Assembly (NCBI GenBank): GCA_044507775.1
Contig: JBIQIY010000004.1
Coordinates: forward strand, 159,080 to 223,079
DNA: 64,000 nt
DNA from: Chryseosolibacter sp044507775
GTDB taxonomy: Bacteria > Bacteroidota > Bacteroidia > Cytophagales > Cyclobacteriaceae
Direction: 5' to 3'
Positions 8,720 through 16,052 of this stretch are shown here, in pieces (the stretch's first letter is position 1; the number at the start of each line of letters is the position of its first letter). The notes beneath the pieces are model-generated. The model made no database searches, was not told the origin of the DNA, and saw only the letters and a list, made by a program, of their open reading frames with translations. The position numbers were made by a program, and so were the translations under genes.

Positions 8720-9766
8720 CTAGCTCTTGTTTGCAAGTTGCCCGCATGCAGCGTCTATGTCTTTTCCGCGACTCTTGCGGATGCGGGTGGTGATCCCGTT
8801 CATTTCCAGCAGATTCATGTACATGTTGAGCGCTTCATCTGATGCCTGCTGAAACTCGCCGTCGTCGATGGGATTGTATTCGATGAGGTTGACCTTGCAG
8901 GGTACAAGCTGACAGAATCGAAGCAACGCCTGCGCGTGTTCTTCGCTGTCATTAATTCCCTTCCATACCACATATTCGTACGTTACCTTCTTCTTCGTTT
9001 TCTTATACCAGTATTTCAGCGCTTCGCCGAGCTCCTCCAATGAGTTGGTTTCGTTGATCGGCATGATAGCAGAACGCACCGGGTTCAGGGCTGAATGCAG
9101 CGATACGGCCAGATTGAATTTTACACCGTCATCCGCCATCTTGATGATCATCTTTGCAATGCCGACGGTGGATACGGTCAGCCGCTTCGATGCCATGTTG
9201 AGTCCTTTAGGTGAAGTGATCTTGTCAATAGCTGCGATTACATTGCTGTAGTTAAGGAGCGGTTCGCCCATGCCCATGAAGACGATGTTGGTCAGGGGCC
9301 GGCCATAGAAAAGCTCGCATTGCTGTTGGATTGCCACCACCTGGTCGTAGATCTCGTCGGGGTTGAGATTGCGCATTCGTTTCAGGCGAGCGGTAGCGCA
9401 AAATTTACAGGCCAGGCTGCAACCGACCTGTGAAGAAACGCAGGCAGTAATCCGTTTTTCGGTCGGTATAAGAACGGATTCTACCACCAGCCCATCGTGA
9501 AGGGTCACAGCATTTTTGATGGTGCCGTCAGCACTTCGCTGCATGTGGTCGACGCGAATATGATTGATGACGAAGTGCTGCTTCAGCAGCTCGCGTGTGT
9601 CGAGCGACAGGTTGGTCATCTGATCGAAGTCGCGGGCGGACTTTTTCCAAAGCCATTCATACACCTGCTGTGCGCGGAAGGCCTTGTCGCCGTGTCCGAC
9701 GAAAAATGCCTTAAGTTCCTCCAAAGAGAGTTTCCGGATGTCGCGCCGTGCTACTGTTTCAACCAT
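8720..9766 (-). CDS. rlmN: Dual-specificity RNA methyltransferase RlmN
   Basis: This 348-residue radical SAM enzyme methylates C2 of A2503 in 23S rRNA and A37 in some tRNAs. The CxxxCxxC cluster motif is seen as CSLACKFC, preceded by SSQVG. The methyl-carrier cysteine typical of RlmN is in AACGQL near the C-terminus. I chose ATG at 9766 (MVETVARRD). A TTG four codons upstream is possible but gives no better match. The gene stands alone on the minus strand. Confidence 0.95.
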   Translation of the reverse strand: MVETVARRDIRKLSLEELKAFFVGHGDKAFRAQQVYEWLWKKSARDFDQMTNLSLDTRELLKQHFVINHIRVDHMQRSADGTIKNAVTLHDGLVVESVLIPTEKRITACVSSQVGCSLACKFCATARLKRMRNLNPDEIYDQVVAIQQQCELFYGRPLTNIVFMGMGEPLLNYSNVIAAIDKITSPKGLNMASKRLTVSTVGIAKMIIKMADDGVKFNLAVSLHSALNPVRSAIMPINETNSLEELGEALKYWYKKTKKKVTYEYVVWKGINDSEEHAQALLRFCQLVPCKVNLIEYNPIDDGEFQQASDEALNMYMNLLEMNGITTRIRKSRGKDIDAACGQLANKS

Positions 9767-9844
9767 AATTAACCGCAAAGTTAGAAAAGTTACCGCTAAC
9801 TCCTGTGGCTAACAATCTCCCGGGAAAATCAATTTGCAGGCTGT

Positions 9845-10285
9845 TTACTTTATTTTCACGAAGACTCGCGTTTCGCAGGGTCGCGACACATTGGAAACGA
9901 CGAGGGAATCGGCGGTGAATTTTTCGACCCGGTAGCTGTTCGTGATGGTCTGTGATTTCTTATCGAGGATCAGCAACATTTCGCCGTTTAGTTTATAGTA
10001 GAATTTCTTCGGGTTGGCCACCTTTCCCGAATTAAGGATCCGGGTGGATTCCTCGCCGGAAGAATTGGCCTTGAAGCTGACCAGTTGAGGCGTCGCCGCA
10101 GACCGGGAATGCATGTCATCTCTCAGGCTCTCCGAAGTATCGCCACTGTCACCGACAGCCTGGTCGAGGCAGGTTGTCTGCTTGACGAGTTGCCAGCTAC
10201 CCACCAGGTGCCCCATCTGGGCAGAAACCGGATTGTTTAGAAATGCGATGAGACCAATCGGTAAAAGGATGTTTAAGAGCTTCAT
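9845..10285 (-). CDS. Small secreted lipocalin-like protein
   Basis: This 146-residue protein has a signal peptide (LLPIGLIAFLNNPVSAQ) followed by HLVGSWQLVK. That is the typical opening of the lipocalin-like families of Bacteroidota, where a short strand begins a beta barrel. Later strands alternate hydrophobic and polar residues and end with FVKIK. Two cysteines (in TTCLD and RPCE) could form a disulfide after export. No catalytic motif is visible. It is transcribed divergently from the dgcN-like gene, with 228 bp between them. Function unknown. Confidence 0.7.
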   Translation of the reverse strand: MKLLNILLPIGLIAFLNNPVSAQMGHLVGSWQLVKQTTCLDQAVGDSGDTSESLRDDMHSRSAATPQLVSFKANSSGEESTRILNSGKVANPKKFYYKLNGEMLLILDKKSQTITNSYRVEKFTADSLVVSNVSRPCETRVFVKIK

Positions 10286-10513
10286 GGTCGTTGCGATTAG
10301 TTGTTGAAAAGGTTCTCTCAGAAAAAGAATTTACTGCAGAGGTTCCCCGAAGCATCATATTTTCTTTTATAAATATACTCAAAAAAGTAAGCCAGCGTAA
10401 AATGAGGTACACCCTCACTTTGATTTTCGATTGGGTTCAATCGCGGGAAATCAAAAAAACCGCCCCCTTTTGCAAAACATCTTATTAGGCGTATTTTACG
10501 GTTCAGTTCATCT
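10286..10513. other. Divergent intergenic region, 228 bp
   Basis: This AT-rich spacer separates the minus-strand lipocalin-like gene from the plus-strand dgcN-like gene and must hold promoters for both. I see a short inverted repeat, CGATTG-ggtt-CAATCG, near 10430. I find no convincing Bacteroidota promoter match and no further gene. Confidence 0.4.
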
Positions 10514-11587
10514 ATGAAAAGTAATGCAATCGTTATCACCGGTGGTAAACTCGATACCATCAGTGCAAAGACCGCGCATGGTCTGATTCGCGGTACAGAT
10601 CGTTTCAATATTGTAGGAGTAATCGACTCGGGGCAACATGGTAAGGATGCCGGCGAAGTTCTTGACGGCAAGAAACGCGATATTCCGGTTTACGCGTCGA
10701 TCGCGGAATTCAGGAAGAAGTCTCCGGTCACGGCGGCCTACTGTGTAGTGGGCCTCGCGACCAAGGGGGGGGTCATTCCCGACTCGCTGCGTTCGGAGTT
10801 GCACGAGGCGCTCGAAAACGGCTACGGCCTGATCAACGGCCTGCATGAGTTCGTTTCCGACATCCCGGAGTTGGCGAAACTTGCACGCAAAAAAGGAGTG
10901 GAGATCGTCGATGTGCGCAAACCGAAGAAATTTAAGGACCTTCATTTTTGGTCGGGAAAGATCAAGGAAGTCAAATGTCCCCGCGTCGCCGTGCTTGGAA
11001 CAGATTGCGCGCTGGGCAAGCGAACGACAACCAAATTTCTCGTCGATGCCATGCGACGGGCCGGATATAAGGCGGAAATGGTTTACACCGGCCAGACCGG
11101 TTGGATGCAGGGAGCGAAATACGGCTTTGTCTTTGACTCCACGTTGAATGACTTTATCTCCGGCGAGATGGAGCACGCGGTACACACTTGCTACATGGAG
11201 GCGAAGCCTGATATCATATTTATCGAGGGACAGTCGTCCCTGCGAAATCCCAGCGGTCCCGCGGGTGCCGAGTGGATCTGCTCGGCCGATGCGAACGCCG
11301 TGGTACTCCAACACAACCCGGCGCGAAAGCATTACAAGGACATGGACTTCTACCCGGCCCTTGTGGCACAGCCCGAGGAAGAGATCGAACTGATCCGCAT
11401 CTACGGTGCGCCAACGGTAGCCGTTACCATCAACACAGCAAAAATGGACGTCGCAGCCGCCCGGCAATATGCCCGTGAAATTCAGAACAAAATCAAGATT
11501 CCGGTGATCCTGCCCTTGGAGGATGGGGTGGAAGATCTGGTACCCTTTTTCGAGGCCCTGATCAAAAAGGCCGCCGTCACTGCATAA
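10514..11587 (+). CDS. dgcN: DUF1611 family protein, DgcN-like (D-glutamate N-acetyltransferase type)
   Basis: The 357-residue protein belongs to the DUF1611/COG3367 family. It has an N-terminal Rossmann-like part (IVITGGK, NIVGVIDSG) and a P-loop-like segment GTDCALGKRTTTK at residues 162-174, followed by FIEGQSSLRNP. In marine bacteria the DUF1611 protein DgcN with DgcA forms a D-glutamate catabolic pair: DgcN N-acetylates D-glutamate and DgcA epimerises the product. Here the next gene, 14 bp downstream, is an enolase-superfamily epimerase, which reproduces that pairing. The family call is firm; the substrate is inferred from context. Confidence 0.75.
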   Translation: MKSNAIVITGGKLDTISAKTAHGLIRGTDRFNIVGVIDSGQHGKDAGEVLDGKKRDIPVYASIAEFRKKSPVTAAYCVVGLATKGGVIPDSLRSELHEALENGYGLINGLHEFVSDIPELAKLARKKGVEIVDVRKPKKFKDLHFWSGKIKEVKCPRVAVLGTDCALGKRTTTKFLVDAMRRAGYKAEMVYTGQTGWMQGAKYGFVFDSTLNDFISGEMEHAVHTCYMEAKPDIIFIEGQSSLRNPSGPAGAEWICSADANAVVLQHNPARKHYKDMDFYPALVAQPEEEIELIRIYGAPTVAVTINTAKMDVAAARQYAREIQNKIKIPVILPLEDGVEDLVPFFEALIKKAAVTA

Positions 11588-11601
11588 GCTCATTCAAAAC
11601 G

Positions 11602-12675
11602 ATGCCCAGGATTAAAGACATCAGGGTTTGGGAGTCAGACCTCGGCAACACGAAGCCCTACACCATTGCTTTCAAGACCGTCGACCAGGTTCGGAACGCC
11701 TTTGTGGAGATCACGCTGGACAACGGGACCGTCGGCATTGGCGCGGGAAATCCCAGCGAATATGTGGTGGGTGAGAATCTCGCCCAGTGCCTCGAAGCTC
11801 TCCAGGAGAAAAATCTGCAGTTTCTGATAGGTCGCGATATTCGCGAACTCAACCAACTCACCTACGAAGTCTGGGAGCGATTTCCGAAAAATCCTTCGGC
11901 AAGGGCCGCGCTTGACATCGCGTTGTATGATGTTTTTACCCGGCACCTTGGGATTCCCCTCGTAAAGTTTCTGGGTCAAAAGATTAAGTCTCTGCCCACA
12001 TCCAATACCATCGGCATCAAGAATGTCCAGGAGACACTGCGCGAAGCGCGGGAGTTTGTACAACGGGGATTTAAGATTCTGAAAGTCAAACTTGGCAAAG
12101 ACCTCGCGGAGGATATCGAAAGAATGGTGAAACTTCGTGAAGAATTTGGCAAAGGGGTTGTGATCCGAATCGATGCAAACCAGGGATATTCAATAGACCA
12201 GACTCAGGATTTCTATCGTCGAACGCTGCATCTGGACATTGAACTCATAGAGCAGCCGCTCCCTGCCAAAGCGGTAGGCGATATGAAAAGCCTCCCGGAT
12301 GAGATCAGAAAAAAGATTGCAGCCGATGAATCGCTCATCAGTCCGAAAGACGCTTTGGAACTGGTGAAGCCTCCGCTTGCCGCAGGAATTTTCAACATCA
12401 AGCTCATGAAGTGTGGAGGGGTTTCGCAGGGCCTCAAGATCGCTGACATCGCGCAGCACGCAGGCGTGGACCTCTTCTGGGGATGCAACGACGAGAGTAT
12501 TGTTAGCATAACTGCCGCGCTACACGCAGCCTTCGCCTGCGGCAACACGCGATACATCGACCTCGACGGAAGCCTGGATCTCGGCAATGACGTTGTCAAA
12601 GGCGGGTTCGTCCTGAAAGACGGCGTGATGTCGTGTTCGGATTTGCCGGGACTTGGCGTTGAGAGAATCCGTTAA
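11602..12675 (+). CDS. dgcA: Enolase-superfamily epimerase, DgcA / L-Ala-D/L-Glu epimerase type
   Basis: This 357-residue member of the mandelate racemase/muconate lactonising subgroup has all expected catalytic positions. KVK at 161-163 supplies one base, D191 (IDANQGY), E217 (EQPLP) and D242 (ADESL) are the metal ligands, and K267 in KLMKCGG is the opposing base. This pattern belongs to dipeptide epimerases and DgcA. With the DUF1611 partner upstream, racemisation of N-acetyl-D-glutamate is the favoured role. L-Ala-D-Glu epimerisation in murein recycling is the main alternative. It converges on the M56 gene with an 8-bp gap. Confidence 0.82.
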   Translation: MPRIKDIRVWESDLGNTKPYTIAFKTVDQVRNAFVEITLDNGTVGIGAGNPSEYVVGENLAQCLEALQEKNLQFLIGRDIRELNQLTYEVWERFPKNPSARAALDIALYDVFTRHLGIPLVKFLGQKIKSLPTSNTIGIKNVQETLREAREFVQRGFKILKVKLGKDLAEDIERMVKLREEFGKGVVIRIDANQGYSIDQTQDFYRRTLHLDIELIEQPLPAKAVGDMKSLPDEIRKKIAADESLISPKDALELVKPPLAAGIFNIKLMKCGGVSQGLKIADIAQHAGVDLFWGCNDESIVSITAALHAAFACGNTRYIDLDGSLDLGNDVVKGGFVLKDGVMSCSDLPGLGVERIR

Positions 12676-12683
12676 GCGCGTGT

Positions 12684-14468
12684 TTACTCCAGTTTGCCCG
12701 GTTTGCTGCTCGCTCCCAAATACTGCTCGTTGAGCTTATTGTACTTGTTGAGGTCTGCTTTCCTGATGCTCTTTCCGTTGACCTTGAACTTGTCGTTGTT
12801 CCATTCCAGACTTTCTATGGCTTCGCCCTCGGCCAGGTAGCCATCTTTCACAAGCTCTTCCCGAAGGACATCCTGATACCGCGATGTTCGCTGCCCGAAG
12901 TCCTGAAATTGTTTTTCCATCCCGCGGAAGCGGTCCATGTGAAGGTCGCGGAGTTGCTCGAGATTTTCCTGCAGATCACCCAGGTCGAAATCATCAAGCG
13001 CCCGCATGGCGTTGTCAGGAATCTGAAGTGAATCAAGGTCGGGCCACGTGAAGTTGCCGTGGAAGCGCTGCATGAAGCCGGCGCTGTCAGCGAATGGGAA
13101 GCCGTCAAACGAATCGAATCGTTCGCGGAAATTTTCTTCGAATGCGCGGGCGAAATCGTCCCAGCGATCCATCCCTTGCAATCCGAAAGGAGGTATCGTG
13201 TCAGGCCACATCGGGTTGGGTTTCATAGGATCATCGGGAATCCCGGCAAAAGGTGGAAGCGCCGGAAAGCCCCCTTGAAGCAATGGCCTTAAGGATTCAT
13301 CTCCTTCGAAATTCTCGATCACCTCTTCATGGGGCTGGCCATGTTCGTCCAGGGTGATAATGCTCTTGCGGGAATAACTGGCGGAGTTCTTTTTCCCGGA
13401 CGGGATGGTGTCCTGCTTTTGCAACGGTGTAGCTACTGGTGTTTCTCCGGTTCCCAGCCAGGAAATACACAGCAGCGCGCCGAGCAATAAAATCGCCGGA
13501 AGCACAAACCGGCTTTTCGGATTTGTCTTGCCAGGTCTTTCCATGATGCGTTTGATCCTGTACAACAGTTGATTGTTGTCTGCTGCCAGCGACAGCGCAA
13601 AACCAGCCGGACTCAACCGCGCTTCGGCCAGCCGAACGAGTGCATGTGCATAAACGCGGTCACCCCCATGCTGCCGGATCACCAGATCATCGCAACAGCA
13701 CTCTCGTTCCTTGCGAATCATTCCGGACAAAATCCAGACGAAGGGACTGAAAAAGAAGATTGCTTCCAATGCCGACTGAATCAAATTGATCAGATAGTCA
13801 TGCCGCCTGATGTGAGCGAGTTCATGAAGGAAAATTGTTTCGAGCTGCTCTGTCGTCAATCCCGAAATCATGCCGAGCGGAATGAGAATAACGGGTTTCA
13901 AATAACCTATTACGACAGGGGCGACAATGGAGGAGGATTCGGCAAGTCCGATCTGGCGCCGGATTCCCAATTGCGCTGCTGAGTTTTGTAAAAAAGTTGT
14001 CCACTCATTCGTCAAGGGCACGGATGACGAACGAATTCGACTGGTGTAAAGGAGGGCGTTGAAAAGCCGGACCGAGAAGAAGAGGAATCCCACCGCCCAT
14101 ATACCGACGATCGCAGGCATAAACGGCCCCATAGTCGAAGCAATAGCCGAAAAGATACCAATAGGTGCAGTCGACGAAGGGTTAAAAGCGACCTGCACAA
14201 CGTTTTGGCTAGTTGCTATAGCGGGCGACTGAAGCGAAAGGGGCACGGGATTCTCCAGGTACACAAACGTGACGAGACTGCTGATCGCAATCAACAACAA
14301 GCCCCCACACGCCACGGCGTATCGAAGCTGTGAACGTCCCGCCGGGATCAGCCGCAGACAGATGGCGACGACGAGTACAATTAGCATTGACTGCCAGATC
14401 GAATGCAATAAAGTCCAGCCCAGGGCATTTATCCACTCAATATATAAGAGTCTCGTGAAATGGGTCAT
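12684..14468 (-). CDS. BlaR1/MecR1-type M56 membrane metallopeptidase
   Basis: The 594-residue protein has N-terminal membrane segments, an M56 zinc-protease motif HELAHIRRHD near residue 216 and another membrane segment near residues 330-350. In the BlaR1 scheme the protease acts with the adjacent BlaI repressor. The C-terminal part after the last membrane segment is not a penicillin-binding sensor. It is about 240 residues, rich in Asp, Glu, Phe and Arg, with repeated DLDSL/FDLGDL-like stretches. The signal is therefore probably not a beta-lactam. Its ATG overlaps the stop codon of blaI (ATGA), so the two are translationally coupled. Confidence 0.87.
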   Translation of the reverse strand: MTHFTRLLYIEWINALGWTLLHSIWQSMLIVLVVAICLRLIPAGRSQLRYAVACGGLLLIAISSLVTFVYLENPVPLSLQSPAIATSQNVVQVAFNPSSTAPIGIFSAIASTMGPFMPAIVGIWAVGFLFFSVRLFNALLYTSRIRSSSVPLTNEWTTFLQNSAAQLGIRRQIGLAESSSIVAPVVIGYLKPVILIPLGMISGLTTEQLETIFLHELAHIRRHDYLINLIQSALEAIFFFSPFVWILSGMIRKERECCCDDLVIRQHGGDRVYAHALVRLAEARLSPAGFALSLAADNNQLLYRIKRIMERPGKTNPKSRFVLPAILLLGALLCISWLGTGETPVATPLQKQDTIPSGKKNSASYSRKSIITLDEHGQPHEEVIENFEGDESLRPLLQGGFPALPPFAGIPDDPMKPNPMWPDTIPPFGLQGMDRWDDFARAFEENFRERFDSFDGFPFADSAGFMQRFHGNFTWPDLDSLQIPDNAMRALDDFDLGDLQENLEQLRDLHMDRFRGMEKQFQDFGQRTSRYQDVLREELVKDGYLAEGEAIESLEWNNDKFKVNGKSIRKADLNKYNKLNEQYLGASSKPGKLE

Positions 14469-14854
14469 GATTCACCTCCTTCGAGTTCTTCGAGATAACG
14501 TTTGATTTCGGATAATTCTTCTTTAGTAGACCTCTTGTTCCCCAAGGCACTCATCACCAGTTCCATTGCCGATCCCTGAAATACCGTGTGTATCATCTTG
14601 TCGAGCATGAACTGACGGGTGTCTTTCTTTGAAACAATTGCTTCATATAGATGCAGCTTGCCGCTTTTTTGGCGTGATACCAGGCCTTTTTCGTGCATGA
14701 TTTGCAGGAGTTTGAGGATCGTGGTATATCCGTTTTGATCCTCGCCGCCCATGGCCTCATGAACATCCTTCACGGCAACCGGCCCTTTCATCCACAGGAT
14801 TTGAAGGATTTCCAGCTCTTTTTCCGTCGGTTTTATAAATGATTTCCTCATCAT
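14465..14854 (-). CDS. BlaI/MecI/CopY family transcriptional repressor
   Basis: The 129-residue winged-helix protein starts with the family signature PTEKELEILQILW, followed by GPVAVKDVHEAM and GYTTILKLLQIMHEKGLV. The C-terminal half forms the dimerisation part. BlaI-type repressors bind palindromes as dimers and are inactivated through their M56 partner, which is encoded directly downstream with a 4-bp overlap. Two perfect palindromes lie at and just upstream of the start codon, which fits autorepression of the operon. Confidence 0.92.
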   Translation of the reverse strand: MMRKSFIKPTEKELEILQILWMKGPVAVKDVHEAMGGEDQNGYTTILKLLQIMHEKGLVSRQKSGKLHLYEAIVSKKDTRQFMLDKMIHTVFQGSAMELVMSALGNKRSTKEELSEIKRYLEELEGGES

Positions 14855-14869
14855 ACGAATTGATTCGTA
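14854..14869. promoter_or_regulatory. Palindromic operator 1 at the blaI start codon
   Basis: The sequence TACGAATTGATTCGTA is a perfect inverted repeat with 7-bp arms and a 2-bp spacer. It overlaps the first base of the blaI start codon. Together with the near-identical operator 2 it is a strong candidate binding site for the BlaI-type repressor. Firmicute BlaI/MecI sites are also dyads flanking a short spacer, though with a different core. Confidence 0.7.
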
Positions 14870-14906
14870 GCAATGTCAGTAGTTCAACGAATAAAAACAA
14901 GATTTG

Positions 14907-14924
14907 TTACGAATAAATTCGTAA
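14907..14924. promoter_or_regulatory. Palindromic operator 2 upstream of blaI
   Basis: The sequence TTACGAATAAATTCGTAA is a perfect inverted repeat with 8-bp arms and a 2-bp spacer, sharing the core TACGAAT-N2-ATTCGTA with operator 1. The two centres are 54 bp apart, close to five helical turns, so two repressor dimers could sit on the same face of the DNA. A further half site (AACGAAT) lies near 14886. Confidence 0.7.
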
Positions 14925-15095
14925 TCATTTAAGTGAACGTGCCGACCCTCAACCGGCCATAGCCCGTGCGCAAGTTTTTCCACTTCAATGAAACAGCAAA
15001 TACTGAATTTTTCGACTGTCGAAGTTTGTTATTACCGGACGTGGCAGTGGGCTAAGGTCCGCTCGCCTGGACTAATCTTTGGAGGACGAGTGCGT

Positions 15096-15821
15096 ATGGA
15101 GTGGAATATTGGATGCGCAGGATACAAATATCCTGACTGGAGAAGGATCTTTTACCCTGAAGACGTGCCGCAGCGCAAATGGTTTGAGTACTACTGCGAG
15201 CATTTCAACACCCTGGAACTGAATGAGACCTATTACAAATTTCCCAGACTTGACACTTTTCGGAAATGGAATGTCAGGAGTCCCGATGGCTTTTCGTTTT
15301 CCGTAAAGGCGCCGTATGAAGTCACGCAGTTCAGGAAATTCCGGGATGGGCAGCAGATGCTGTCGAATTTCAGCGGACTTGCGCGCGAAGGTCTGGGCGA
15401 GAAACTTGCGTTTGTACTTTTTCAGTTCCCCGGCGATTTTCAGTATGAGCGCGAGCGGCTCGACCGTTTTGTCGCGATGCTTGATTCGTCTATTCGCAGT
15501 GTCGTTGAGTTCCGGCACGAGTCCTGGTGGAATGATGAAGTATACTCGACACTGGCGGAAGCAGGTGTCACCTTTTGCGGGTTGAGTCACCCGACGCTGC
15601 CAAATGACATCGTGGCCACTACGGACGTGCTATACTACCGCTTGCACGGTGTTCCTCACCTCTACAATTCAAAATACTCAACACAGGAGCTGGAGCAGAT
15701 TGCCCATGCGATCATGAATAAGGGAGCGCGGCGAGCATTCGTGTATTTCAACAACACGGCCGATGGACACGCCATTGCAAACGCGAAGGAGTTGCAGAAC
15801 ATTTGTGAACTCGTACACTAG
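15096..15821 (+). CDS. DUF72 domain-containing protein
   Basis: The 241-residue protein has the DUF72 (YecE-like) opening IGCAGYKYPDWRRIFYP and the family stretches LELNETYYKFP, FSVKAPYEVT, FQFPGDF, VEFRHESWW and YYRLHG. The fold is a TIM-barrel related to endonuclease IV and xylose isomerase, but no activity is established. I start at the ATG at 15096, after a GGAGG at 15081-15085. A GTG at 15090 is also possible, and the longer open frame from 14988 adds sequence unlike the family. Confidence 0.9.
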   Translation: MEWNIGCAGYKYPDWRRIFYPEDVPQRKWFEYYCEHFNTLELNETYYKFPRLDTFRKWNVRSPDGFSFSVKAPYEVTQFRKFRDGQQMLSNFSGLAREGLGEKLAFVLFQFPGDFQYERERLDRFVAMLDSSIRSVVEFRHESWWNDEVYSTLAEAGVTFCGLSHPTLPNDIVATTDVLYYRLHGVPHLYNSKYSTQELEQIAHAIMNKGARRAFVYFNNTADGHAIANAKELQNICELVH

Positions 15822-15830
15822 GGACAAAAA

Positions 15831-15858
15831 AAACGTCCTGCCATCAGACAGGACGTTT
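15831..15858 (-). terminator. Intrinsic terminator, minus strand
   Basis: A perfect 10-bp inverted repeat, AAACGTCCTG / CAGGACGTTT with an 8-nt loop, is followed on the minus strand by a run of eight T residues (including the stem end). It would end transcription arriving from clpB or from a separate minus-strand RNA. It lies just after the plus-strand DUF72 stop codon, so it may also protect that end. Confidence 0.8.
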
Positions 15859-15990
15859 AAACCAAACCCCTCAAACCAACATATTCCGCTCTGTGTTGGC
15901 AGAGCGGACTACCAATCCTAAACGTTTCTATTACAACATGATGCCAGCGAAATTGGTTTCATCAGTTTTAAACTTTTAATGGTCATATAT
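15859..15990 (-). ncRNA. Possible structured RNA between clpB and its terminator
   Basis: Between the clpB stop codon and the terminator lie about 190 bases with no credible gene. On the minus strand they contain a 7-bp hairpin CCGCTCT / AGAGCGG (15886-15907) with an 8-nt loop, then the G/T-rich stretch GAGGGGTTTGGTTT, then the strong terminator. This could be the 3' untranslated region of clpB or an independent small RNA. I could not find a clear promoter, so the call is weak. Confidence 0.25.
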
Positions 15991-16052
15991 TCAGTTGGAT
16001 GAATATTCATAGCTGCAACAACCATTCGCATCCACACAAGCTGTGGAAAAAA

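Noticed and set aside
10508..11593. Minus-strand frame of 361 codons opposite dgcN
   Set aside because: It mirrors the codon pattern of the dgcN gene, which has clear family motifs; no similarity to a known protein was seen.
12684..14854. Beta-lactam resistance regulator pair BlaR1-BlaI
   Set aside because: No penicillin-binding sensor domain in the M56 protein and no beta-lactamase gene adjacent; only the family names apply.
15948..15992. Minus-strand 14-codon frame MKPISLASCCNRNV downstream of clpB
   Set aside because: No downstream gene on that strand that it could control and no ribosome binding site; kept only as part of the possible RNA.
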